A stretch of DNA of 20,287 nt from Lentisphaeria bacterium (GTDB lineage: Bacteria > Verrucomicrobiota > Lentisphaeria > Oligosphaerales > Oligosphaeraceae), in assembly GCA_016302725.1 (NCBI GenBank), contig JAEDNB010000016.1:1-20287 (forward strand), given 5' to 3'. The notes beneath the pieces were generated by a model. It did not search any database. It had not been told where the DNA came from and saw only the letters and a list, made by a program, of their open reading frames with translations. The first letter of the stretch is position 1. The number at the start of each line of letters is the position of its first letter. Below, piece after piece: positions 13,476 through 20,287 of this stretch. A program made the position numbers and the translations under genes.

Positions 13476-14470
13476 GCGCCAACCCTTCCCAGGAGACGGG
13501 GGGCGTCCTGCCCCGGAACCCCAGGAGGGTTCTCCGTCTTGCCTATCCCCTGGGGTTCTGTTCGGGGGTGCGACGCGCCCTCTCCCTTTGCCACTGGCTC
13601 CTGGCGGATTGCCCTGGCAGGCCGCTGTATGTGCTGCGGGACCTGGTGCACAACCACCAGGTGAGCCGACAACTGCGGGAGGAGGGGGTCGTCTTCGTGG
13701 AGGAGGTGAGTCAGGTGCCCCGGGGGGGACGGCTTCTGCTGGGCGCCCATGGCACCACCCGGGAGACCCTGGCCCTCTGCCGGCAACGGCAATTGGAGGT
13801 CCATGACGCCACCTGCCCGGTCATCCTCCATCTCCAAAACCAGTTGCGGCGCCTTCCCCGGGAAGCCACTGTCTGCCTGCTGGGGGAGGCGGGACATCCC
13901 GAAATCCTGGCCCTCCAGGACTGCCTCCGGGAAAGACGTTGTTATCTTGTGGCAAATCCCCAGGAGGCGGCGGCCTTGGCCACACTTCCCCCAAACCCCT
14001 TCTTCTTTTCCCAGACTAGCCGGGACAGGGAGGAACTGAAGGAGGTGCAACGCATCCTGACGGAGAAGGCGCCCCGCCTCCACAACCGGGCGCAACTTTG
14101 CCCCATCCAGCGCGTCCGCCAGGATGCCCTGGCCGAAATGGCTCCCCAGTGCGACAGGGTTTTCATCCTGGGCTCCTCCCACAGCGCCAACGGACGCCGC
14201 CTGCTGCAGCTGGCCCGGAAGCATTGTCCCGGCCCCTGTCGAATGCTGGAGGAGGGGGAAGACCTTCCGCCAGAGGAGTTGGCGGGGGTCGACACAGTGG
14301 GGCTGGCCAGCGCTACCAGCACCCCCGACGACCTGGTGGAGGAGTGGGTGGCGCACTTCCGCCGCCTGGGCTTCCTCCCTCCCGATGAAGAGGCGCCTCC
14401 CGCCGGGAAGGAGGCCCCCCCCTGCGGCACCCGAGAAACGAATCCTGTGAACCCACGCTCCCATGAATAG
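13472..14470 (+). CDS. ispH: 4-hydroxy-3-methylbut-2-enyl diphosphate reductase (divergent IspH/LytB)
   Basis: The last MEP-pathway enzyme makes IPP and DMAPP with a [4Fe-4S] cluster. The 332-residue protein keeps the cluster cysteines Cys30 (GFCSGVRRA), Cys115 (DATCP) and Cys210 (QLCPIQ), and the substrate residues His60 (LVHNHQV), His93 (GAHGTT), His142 and Glu144 (GHPE), Thr182 (SQTSRD), Ser238 and Asn240 (SHSAN) and Ser283 (TSTP). It is divergent in motif details: GFCSG for GFCFG, CPIQRVRQ for the usual C-x-A-T-x-x-R-Q, and SHSANG for NSSNS. A ~13-residue N-terminal and ~30-residue C-terminal tail are extra. The start overlaps aroQ (ATGA) and the end overlaps the CPA2 antiporter start by 8 nt. 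It is probably the working IspH, but a paralogue is possible. Confidence 0.85.
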   Translation: MSANPSQETGGVLPRNPRRVLRLAYPLGFCSGVRRALSLCHWLLADCPGRPLYVLRDLVHNHQVSRQLREEGVVFVEEVSQVPRGGRLLLGAHGTTRETLALCRQRQLEVHDATCPVILHLQNQLRRLPREATVCLLGEAGHPEILALQDCLRERRCYLVANPQEAAALATLPPNPFFFSQTSRDREELKEVQRILTEKAPRLHNRAQLCPIQRVRQDALAEMAPQCDRVFILGSSHSANGRRLLQLARKHCPGPCRMLEEGEDLPPEELAGVDTVGLASATSTPDDLVEEWVAHFRRLGFLPPDEEAPPAGKEAPPCGTRETNPVNPRSHE

Positions 14471-15812
14471 CGACATCTTCCTTCTTCTCTTCATCTGCAT
14501 CATGGCGGTGATTACCATCTTCCCCCTGCTGCTGCGGAAACTCTATGTGCCGGGGGTGATTGCGCTCCTGGTGGCGGGCATGCTCATGGGGGAGGGGCAG
14601 TTCAACCTCATCCACCACCTCAGCGGCACCTTCTCCCAGGCATTGTCGGGGGATGCCGCGCAGATGGAGAGCTATTTCCGCCATTTCATCGATTCCCTGG
14701 GCTCCCTGGGACTGGTCTTCCTCATGGCCCTGGCGGGCATGGAAGCCGATTTCAAACTGCTGAAAAGCGTGCGCGGCCCCGTGATTGCCTTGAGCCTGCT
14801 CACCTTCGCCCTCCCCGCCGTGGCGGGATTCCTCGTCTACGGATATTTCCGTCCCGAGGATTTTCCCGGAAAACTCCTCTATGCCTCCCTCTTCGCCTCC
14901 CACTCCGTGGGCATCGTCTTCCCCGTCATGCGGGAATTGAGGCTCTCCAAGACCCGATTCGGGGCGGCGGTGCTCATCTCCACGGTCGTCACCGACATTG
15001 CCAGTATCATCCTCCTGGCGGTAAGCGCACAATGCCAGAAAATCTCCCTGGGCGCCAGGGGCGGGAGCCAGGGAATCTCCCTGGTGGACCGCCTGGACCC
15101 CGCACTCCTGGGACACTATTTCCTCCCCGTCTTCCTGGCGATGGTGGTCCTCTTCATCGTCATCTCCTCCCTTGTGGTCTGGCAGGTGGGAAAGCGGGTG
15201 ATGCACTGGCTGACCGCCAACGAAGACCTCCTCATCTCCTTCCTCCTCCTGGTCATCCTCCTCACCGTCCTGGTGGGGGAGGCCATCGGCATCAACCTGA
15301 TTGTCAGCGCCTTCATCGCAGGACTGGCCCTCTCCCCCATCCTGAAGGAAAAGGCCACCATCTTCCATAAGTTCGAGGGCATCGGATACGGATTCCTCAT
15401 CCCCTTCCTCTTCATCAGCATCGGCATGGACACCAATCTCCGCGTCATGGCCGACCTGGGCAACCTGAAAATCGTCCTCTTCACCGTGGGCGGACTGGTC
15501 TGCAGCAAAATCCTCTCCGGTTGGCTCGCCATGCGACTCACCGGATTCCCCAATACCCAGGGACTCTGCGCAGGACTCATGACCGTCCCGCAACTCTCCG
15601 CCACCCTGGCCGCCGCCGCCCTGGGAAAAACCCTGGGGATGCTGGACGACAATTTCTTCAATGCCATCATCTTCCTCTCCATTGTCACCACCATCCCCAT
15701 CCCCTCCCTGGTGCGCTGCCTCATCCAAAAGGAAAGCCCCAGTTTCGAGGTCACCGAGGACGAGGCATTCGTGGTGCCGGACGAAAGCGAGGGACAGGAC
15801 GACGTGCTTTGA
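14463..15812 (+). CDS. CPA2-type cation:proton antiporter (Kef/NapA-like)
   Basis: A 449-residue inner-membrane protein with about 12-13 transmembrane helices. It matches the monovalent cation:proton antiporter-2 fold: an N-terminal VPGVIALLVAGMLMGEGQF segment, LASHSVGIV-like ASHSVGIVFPVMREL in place of the usual TDP/QD motif region, then VVTDIASIILLAVSA with the conserved Asp178 of the ion site. The first unwound-helix motif has His-Ser rather than the more common acidic/polar pair. No NAD-binding (KTN/RCK) domain follows; only a 30-residue acidic tail (EVTEDEAFVVPDESEGQDD). The start at 14463 overlaps the end of ispH by 8 nt. The ion specificity cannot be read from the sequence; K+/H+ or Na+/H+ exchange are both possible. 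Confidence 0.85.
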   Translation: MNSDIFLLLFICIMAVITIFPLLLRKLYVPGVIALLVAGMLMGEGQFNLIHHLSGTFSQALSGDAAQMESYFRHFIDSLGSLGLVFLMALAGMEADFKLLKSVRGPVIALSLLTFALPAVAGFLVYGYFRPEDFPGKLLYASLFASHSVGIVFPVMRELRLSKTRFGAAVLISTVVTDIASIILLAVSAQCQKISLGARGGSQGISLVDRLDPALLGHYFLPVFLAMVVLFIVISSLVVWQVGKRVMHWLTANEDLLISFLLLVILLTVLVGEAIGINLIVSAFIAGLALSPILKEKATIFHKFEGIGYGFLIPFLFISIGMDTNLRVMADLGNLKIVLFTVGGLVCSKILSGWLAMRLTGFPNTQGLCAGLMTVPQLSATLAAAALGKTLGMLDDNFFNAIIFLSIVTTIPIPSLVRCLIQKESPSFEVTEDEAFVVPDESEGQDDVL

Positions 15813-15971
15813 ACAACCCACACGGCGGAAGACGCCGCCGGCGGGCCTCCCACCCCTACACACAGGCCGCAGGGGGGAAAACAAGCCCGCTCCCGACGGA
15901 TCTCGCGGAAAATCTCCAGGAAAACAAACAATGCGCCTGCGCCTGATGGACGGGCCAGGCAGGGAAAACAA

Positions 15972-16640
15972 ATGGAACAGACGGAACAGACGGAATCTGG
16001 ATGGAAACCTTGGGGTAGGATTTTCCTGGAGGCGGGGCTCTCCGGGCTCTTCATTGGCATGGCCGGCACGGTCTTCGTCTCCGTCCAGCCGCCCGCCCTG
16101 GGGGCGTTTCTCTTCGCCTTCGGCTTGATGACCATCCTGTGCCGGGGCTTCAAACTGTATACGGGGGCCATCGGCTATCTGGTGCTGCAGGGGCGCAGGA
16201 CCCCGCGCTATCTCCTGGAACTGCTGGACATCTGGTGCGGAAACCTGGCGGGATGCGCCCTGGTGGGCGCCCTCCTGCGCCAGAGCCGCGCCTTCCCCGC
16301 CCTGGCTGGGCGCCTCCAGGGGCTCTGCCTGGCGAAATTGTCCGATGGCTGGGTAAGCCTCCTGGTGCTCTCCTTCTTCTGCGGCATCCTCATGTATCTG
16401 GCGGTGGATACCTTCCGGCGCCAGGAGATTCCCACCCCCTTCCGCATGGCCACGGTCTTCCTCTGCGTCGTGGTCTTCATCCTCTGCGGCTTCGAACACT
16501 GCGTCGCCAACATGTTCTATTTCTCGGCGGCGGGGGCCTGGAGCCTCCGCACCCTTGGGGTGACTCTCCTCATGACCCTGGGAAATTCCCTGGGCGGCTT
16601 CCTCCTCCCCCTGGCGGACCTCCTCCGTTCCCGAAAATAG
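15972..16640 (+). CDS. Formate/nitrite transporter (FNT) family channel
   Basis: The 222-residue protein has six hydrophobic segments and the FNT pattern: LYTGAIGYL with Thr64, LAKL with Lys122, FFCGILMYLAV, GFEHCVANMF with the central His176 and Asn180, and LGNSLGG near the end with Asn205. FNT proteins are pentameric channels for small monovalent anions such as formate, nitrite, lactate or hydrosulfide; the central His handles proton relay. It is shorter than FocA (~280), mainly in the termini and loops. The start at 15972 has only a weak ribosome site, and the N-terminal ten residues (MEQTEQTESG) are polar. The 159-base gap to the CPA2 gene holds a small CGGCG/CGCCG hairpin (15823-15837). 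The transported anion cannot be told. Confidence 0.87.
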   Translation: MEQTEQTESGWKPWGRIFLEAGLSGLFIGMAGTVFVSVQPPALGAFLFAFGLMTILCRGFKLYTGAIGYLVLQGRRTPRYLLELLDIWCGNLAGCALVGALLRQSRAFPALAGRLQGLCLAKLSDGWVSLLVLSFFCGILMYLAVDTFRRQEIPTPFRMATVFLCVVVFILCGFEHCVANMFYFSAAGAWSLRTLGVTLLMTLGNSLGGFLLPLADLLRSRK

Positions 16641-16663
16641 CCCCTCTTTCCCCCTGCCTCCCC

Positions 16664-19600
16664 ATGATGAGACAACTCCTCCTCTGCCTCCTCCTCCCCT
16701 TCGCCCTCCTGCCCGGTCTTGCCCAGGACACCCCTCCCGCCGATGAGGCCATCCTCTACTACGACGGCTCCTCGGAAAGCTACTTCGACTGCGACGGGGG
16801 CTGGGAGTATCCCAAGGCTTCCCTGCGCTGGAAGGCACGGGAACTGCGCTACCAGCCCGGGGACAGTGCCCTGGAGTTCTACCAGGAACCCCTGGTGGAG
16901 GGAGTGGAAGTGGACCTGAATTATTGGCGCCCAGAGGGAATCGACTACCGCCCCAGGGTGGTCTTCCGCATGCGCAACTTGGGAAAGGCCCCCCTGGTCT
17001 TCCGGGGCTCCTGGATGACCAGCCGGGAGGGCGTCCCCGGAACCAGCCGATGGTATGCCTGGTATTTCCCGGAACGGCGGGAACTGCCCGCCGATGGAGA
17101 GTGGCATGAACTGGTCTTCCAGGCAGACGCCTCTCATCCCTCGGAAGGCAACGGCGAAATGCCTCCCCTCCCCGTCACAAAGCCCTTCGGCTTCTTCCAT
17201 CTCTCCTGCGAACCCCTCCCCGCCGGAGTGACCACGCATTTCCAACTCTCCCAAATCCGTGGGGAGGAGAATCCCGGGGAGCGCTGCCGGGGCGTGGTCG
17301 CCCCCCATGCTCCCTTCCCGGGGGAATGGAGCGCGGGAAAGCCCGCCGCCTTCCCCGCCATGACGGTGGATTTCCCGGAGCGCATCCCGGGGGATGGGGA
17401 GGCGCGCCTGGTGCTGCGACCCACTTTCCAGGGGGAGGAGTGGCCCGCCTTGCCCCTGACCCTGGAAAAGAAGGTGGAGGAGGGCGGACGGCGCTGGCGC
17501 ATCCCCGCACAGAGCATCCTCCTTACCCCCTTCCTGCTGGACGGGGAGTATCGTGCCGTCCTGGAGTGCGGTGAGGCCAGCCTGGCGGGGGAGGCCTCCT
17601 CCTTCACCCTGCATATCGCGGGCAGGAAGGACGTGGAGTTCCCCGCCATGTCGGTGAAGCCCTTCGGGGGACGCCCCACCATCTGGAAGGGAAATGCCCC
17701 CATGACCGGGGCAATGAGGGCCACCTATACCACCGAAGGCCCCGCCGGAATCCAATATTTCTCCCAGGCCGGGGTCAAAATCTTCGGATTCTGCAGCACC
17801 CCTACCGAGGGCGCATACAACCTGGAAATGCTCACCGAATACGCGCCCGGAAAATACAACTACAGCCAATTCGACCGACGCATGCGAAATGTCCTCTCCG
17901 TGAACCCACAGGCCATGGTGGTGGTCCGGCTCTATCTCCATGCGCCACGCTGGTGGAGCAGGCAGCATCCCCAGGAAATGGTCCGTTTCGGCGTGCCCGA
18001 GGAACCGGAGGCCAACCATCCCTACATCTCCTTCAACGGACGACCAGCCCCCTCCTGGGCCAGCCTGCCCTGGAGGGAATACACCGTCCAGGGACTGAAG
18101 AAGATGATGGAGTTCCTGGCAAAGACCCCTTACGCAGACCACCTGGCGGGCTTCGTCCTGGCCAGCGGACAGACCGAAGAGTGGATGGAGTGGGGGCTGG
18201 ACGACGTGGTCTTCGCCGACTACTCCCCCGCCTCGGAAAAGGGATTCCGGCGCTGGCTGAAGGGACGCTACGGCACGGACCAGGCTCTCCAGAGAGCCTG
18301 GGGGGATCCCGACGCGACCCTGGAAGGCGCCCTCCAGCCCTCCCCACGGGAGCGCAGCGCCGGCTATCCCGGGACAATGCTGCAGGAGATGCCCGGGGCC
18401 AGGAGGATTGCCGACTACAACCGCTACCACGGGGAAAATGTGGCGGAGTGCATCCGGGAGTTCTGCCGGGCCATCAAGGAGGCCACGGGCGGACGCCTCC
18501 TGGTGGGGGCCTTCTACGGATACATGAATGAATTGGCGGGCAACCACCGGCTGCTGCTGTCGGGACATCTGGGGGTGGAGAGCCTCCTGGAGGCCCCCGA
18601 GGTGGATTTCCTGTGCAGCCCCACGGGCTATGCCTACCGCCAGGAGGGGGGCAGGGGATTCCCCTATGCCATGGGAGCCGTGGATTCCCTCCAACTCCAC
18701 AATAAGTTCTGGTTTGTGGAAAACGACATGCGCACCCATGCCGCCCAGGCGCCAGGATACGGCAGCCCCGATTCGCCGGAGGGGGATGCCCGCCAGCAAA
18801 TCAAGGAGTCCATGCACAGCCTCCTCACTGGGATGGCACAGTGGTGGTTTGACGTGGGGTACATCCCCTTCACCGGAGAACCCCTGGCACAGGCCATCCG
18901 GGACTGCGTGAGAATCATGGAGGAGACCACGCTCCGCCTCAGCCGTGAGCCGGTGGCCCAGGTCGCCGTCCTCCTGGATGAGGAATCCCTCTATTGGACG
19001 ACCTTGAAGACCCCCCAGGCCTCCGCCGCCATCCGGGGATTACAGAGGACCCTGGGTTATCTGGGCGCCCCCGTGGAGGTCTATCTGACCCCTGACCTGG
19101 AACGGCTCCCCCAGCGCATCCGCCTCCTCTTCCTCCCCATGAGCCTCGCCTGGGATGCCCGGCAAAAGGAAGCCCTGGAGAAACTCCGCAGAAAAGGATG
19201 CACCCTGGCTTTCCTGGGAACCCCGGGAATCATCCCCCCACAGGACTCAAACCTGACCCCACAGGAGGGACCCGCCGCCTTCACCGGACTGCCACTGGCC
19301 CTGACAACCAGGGAAAACTCCCCCATCCCCTGCATTAAAATGGATTCCCCCGATGGCGATTGGCTGCCACTGGATTTCCCCGTACGCACTTTCAGCGGAA
19401 ATTCCTGGTGCACCGCCCCAGACCGCGGATTGATGGCATGGCTGAAAAATGCCCCGGATGTCCTCATCCTCGGACAATACCTGGACAAGGCCACCGGAAC
19501 CCCCATGGGAATGGCCGCCATAGGCGTGAAGGAGGGACGCGACGGAGAGGGACATCTCTTCTTCTCCGGAATCACCGAACTGCCCCGGGAATTGCTCCTC

Positions 19601-19840
19601 TCCCTCTATCGAAAGGCCGGCGTGCATCAATATGTACAGACCCCTGACCTGGTGTGGGCCTCCCCCGATGCCCTGGCGGTCTGCGTGAACCAGGGAGGTG
19701 TCCGTAGACTCCATATGCCCGCACAATGCCGCGCCCTCGCCGACATGGTGACTGGGGAGGTCTTCCCCGTGGACCGGGAAAACACCGCCTGGATCCCCTT
19801 CGCCGATTGCGAAACCCGCGTCTTCCGCGTGGAACGGTAG
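16664..19840 (+). CDS. Secreted GH42-like glycoside hydrolase (beta-galactosidase-type)
   Basis: A 1058-residue protein from ATG 16664. An N-terminal signal peptide (MMRQLLLCLLLPFALLPGLA, cleavage near residue 20-21) sends it to periplasm or outside. Residues ~25-220 look like a beta-sandwich/carbohydrate-binding region, ~390-770 a (beta/alpha)8 barrel, ~770-930 a Rossmann-like domain similar to the GH42 trimerisation domain (VAVLLDEESLYW, LLFLPMSLAW, LAFLGTPG), followed by a C-terminal beta domain. Likely catalytic Glu pair of clan GH-A: Glu505 or Glu506 (SGQTEEWMEWG) as acid/base and Glu686 (WFVENDMRT) as nucleophile. The spacing, ~180, is a little more than the typical 150-160 of GH42, so the exact family is uncertain. 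The longer frame from 16139 is an artefact; the FNT gene uses that DNA in another frame. No Shine-Dalgarno sequence precedes the start. The composite repeat begins at the base after its TAG. Confidence 0.75.
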   Translation: MMRQLLLCLLLPFALLPGLAQDTPPADEAILYYDGSSESYFDCDGGWEYPKASLRWKARELRYQPGDSALEFYQEPLVEGVEVDLNYWRPEGIDYRPRVVFRMRNLGKAPLVFRGSWMTSREGVPGTSRWYAWYFPERRELPADGEWHELVFQADASHPSEGNGEMPPLPVTKPFGFFHLSCEPLPAGVTTHFQLSQIRGEENPGERCRGVVAPHAPFPGEWSAGKPAAFPAMTVDFPERIPGDGEARLVLRPTFQGEEWPALPLTLEKKVEEGGRRWRIPAQSILLTPFLLDGEYRAVLECGEASLAGEASSFTLHIAGRKDVEFPAMSVKPFGGRPTIWKGNAPMTGAMRATYTTEGPAGIQYFSQAGVKIFGFCSTPTEGAYNLEMLTEYAPGKYNYSQFDRRMRNVLSVNPQAMVVVRLYLHAPRWWSRQHPQEMVRFGVPEEPEANHPYISFNGRPAPSWASLPWREYTVQGLKKMMEFLAKTPYADHLAGFVLASGQTEEWMEWGLDDVVFADYSPASEKGFRRWLKGRYGTDQALQRAWGDPDATLEGALQPSPRERSAGYPGTMLQEMPGARRIADYNRYHGENVAECIREFCRAIKEATGGRLLVGAFYGYMNELAGNHRLLLSGHLGVESLLEAPEVDFLCSPTGYAYRQEGGRGFPYAMGAVDSLQLHNKFWFVENDMRTHAAQAPGYGSPDSPEGDARQQIKESMHSLLTGMAQWWFDVGYIPFTGEPLAQAIRDCVRIMEETTLRLSREPVAQVAVLLDEESLYWTTLKTPQASAAIRGLQRTLGYLGAPVEVYLTPDLERLPQRIRLLFLPMSLAWDARQKEALEKLRRKGCTLAFLGTPGIIPPQDSNLTPQEGPAAFTGLPLALTTRENSPIPCIKMDSPDGDWLPLDFPVRTFSGNSWCTAPDRGLMAWLKNAPDVLILGQYLDKATGTPMGMAAIGVKEGRDGEGHLFFSGITELPRELLLSLYRKAGVHQYVQTPDLVWASPDALAVCVNQGGVRRLHMPAQCRALADMVTGEVFPVDRENTAWIPFADCETRVFRVER

Positions 19841-19923
19841 AAACACGGGGCGCTGGGGAAACACGGAGGGCACGGAAGGCGCCTGCGGCGCACACGGAGG
19901 GACGGAAGGGGGCGGGGTGGCGT

Positions 19924-20049
19924 CAGGCGCTGCACGCCTGCCTTGCGCCGTCGCAGGGGGCTGCGGGGAAGGAAATGCCCTGCCGTGCACCCCCTTCCCC
20001 TGCATTTCCCCCTGCGACGGCGCGTCATCGCCGGGCCTCCCCGGCGCTG
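19924..20049 (+). repeat. Central hairpin cluster of copy 2
   Basis: CAGGCG (19924-19929) pairs with CGCCTG (19935-19940). A perfect 16-bp stem joins 19945-19960 to 20008-20023, and an inner GGGGAAGG (19965-19972) pairs with CCTTCCCC (19993-20000). CGCCGGG (20029-20035) pairs with CCCGGCG (20040-20046). The same three stems are in copy 1, but the inner stem there uses TGTCGGGG/CCCCGACA, a paired change. Confidence 0.8.
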
Positions 20050-20069
20050 CCCCCCCTGCCTCCCCGGCG

Positions 20070-20118
20070 TTCGGTTCCTGGAAAGCCCCCAGGCCGACAG
20101 AGGCCCTTCGCCTCCGAA
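20070..20118 (+). repeat. Nearly invariant block of the element (copy 2; copy 1 at 1939-1988)
   Basis: The stretch TTCGGTTCCTGGAA, then a single G/A difference, then GCCCCCAGGCCGACAG and AGGCCCTTCGCCT is almost identical in both copies. It is the longest unbroken similarity between them apart from the AT-rich block, and it contains no obvious reading frame. It would be the best probe to find further copies. Confidence 0.88.
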
Positions 20119-20152
20119 TTGGCGTATCGAGGAAACTCCTTTGTATTTAATT

Positions 20153-20208
20153 GATAACTAGATAACTAGATAACTAGATAACTAGATAACTAGATAACTA
20201 GATAACTA
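20153..20208 (+). repeat. Tandem array, 7 x 8 bp (GATAACTA)
   Basis: Seven perfect GATAACTA units follow CCTTTGTATTTAATT and end in GATTTCCAG. The array occupies the same slot as the 4 x 9-bp array of copy 1. Each junction makes CTAGA, the motif also present in every unit of the 9-bp array. CTAG is usually a rare tetramer in bacterial DNA. Confidence 0.95.
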
Positions 20209-20215
20209 GATTTCC

Positions 20216-20242
20216 AGAATCAAATTAAGCAGTAACATAATG
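20216..20242 (+). repeat. AT-rich conserved block of the element, copy 2
   Basis: Identical to 2067-2093 apart from one A-to-G difference. It lies between the tandem array and the terminal hairpin in both copies. Confidence 0.85.
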
Positions 20243-20251
20243 CAATATCCC

Positions 20252-20281
20252 AGTCTGGGCCATGCTGGCATGGCCCAGACT
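20252..20281 (+). repeat. Terminal hairpin of copy 2
   Basis: AGTCTGGGCCATGC (20252-20265) and GCATGGCCCAGACT (20268-20281) form a perfect 14-bp stem around TG. It shares the apical CCATGC/GCATGG part with copy 1, while the base of the stem differs by paired substitutions. CTCCGT follows, the first module of the right arm. Confidence 0.87.
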
Positions 20282-20287
20282 CTCCGT

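Larger units (their letters stand above)
19841..20287 (+). repeat. Composite structured repeat element, copy 2 (cut by window end)
   Basis: Starts at the base after the TAG of the GH42-like gene and keeps the block order of copy 1: left arm (19841-19910), hairpin cluster (19924-20049), nearly invariant block (20070-20118), CCTTTGTATTTA (20138-20149), tandem array (20153-20208), AT-rich block (20216-20242), terminal hairpin (20252-20281), then CTCCGT at 20282 where the right arm would begin. The window ends here. Base changes are frequent, yet most hairpins keep their pairing. Both copies have the same orientation relative to the upstream gene and lie about 18 kb apart as direct repeats. Confidence 0.85.

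Noticed and set aside
16139..16663. Upstream extension of the GH42-like frame (175 codons)
   Set aside because: This DNA encodes the FNT channel in another frame, and the ATG at 16664 starts with a clear signal peptide.

Overview
The window is GC-rich, tightly packed, and has every recognisable gene on the + strand. Gene content points to the PVC superphylum, most likely Lentisphaerota or a related Verrucomicrobia/Chlamydiae-type lineage. The V-type ATPase genes run E - DUF2764 - A - B - D - I - K, the chlamydial arrangement, and the catalytic A subunit reads very much like the chlamydial one. A secreted GH42-like glycosidase and a cytoplasmic-looking beta-propeller protein fit the polysaccharide-degrading Lentisphaerota. 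The assignment is inferred from gene content only.

Layout. (1) 1-107: last codons of an acyl-CoA synthetase. (2) 108-431: noncoding, G/C-run hairpins. (3) 432/465-1691: beta-propeller protein of unknown role. (4) 1692-2278: copy 1 of a composite, strongly structured repeat. (5) 2481-3896: PurF-like amidophosphoribosyltransferase whose glutaminase nucleophile is replaced by Gly. (6) 4009-11286: seven-gene V-type ATPase operon; its proteolipid carries the full set of Na+ ligands known from the Enterococcus hirae enzyme. (7) 11422-16640: CPA1-type cation/proton antiporter with RCK_C domain, chorismate mutase, IspH, CPA2-type antiporter and a formate/nitrite-family channel. (8) 16664-19840: large secreted GH42-like enzyme. 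(9) 19841-20287: copy 2 of the composite repeat, cut by the window end.

How the genes may work together. The V-ATPase, two cation/proton antiporters and an FNT channel form a membrane-energetics and ion-homeostasis block. If the ATPase moves Na+, the antiporters would link Na+, K+ and H+ gradients. aroQ and ispH overlap by ATGA and ispH overlaps the second antiporter gene by 8 nt, so these three look translationally coupled.

The most unusual content is the repeat pair. Both copies start directly after a stop codon in the same orientation. They share ordered blocks: a CACGGA-rich left arm, several hairpins, a nearly invariant 50-bp block, an AT-rich block, a terminal hairpin, and a right arm made of the reverse complement of the left-arm motif. 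Three base pairs of the terminal hairpin covary between copies. A tandem array sits in the same slot of both copies but with different units (9 bp x 4 and 8 bp x 7) that share the core CTAGA. I do not recognise this element from any family I know; it looks like a non-autonomous mobile element or a structured 3'-UTR RNA.
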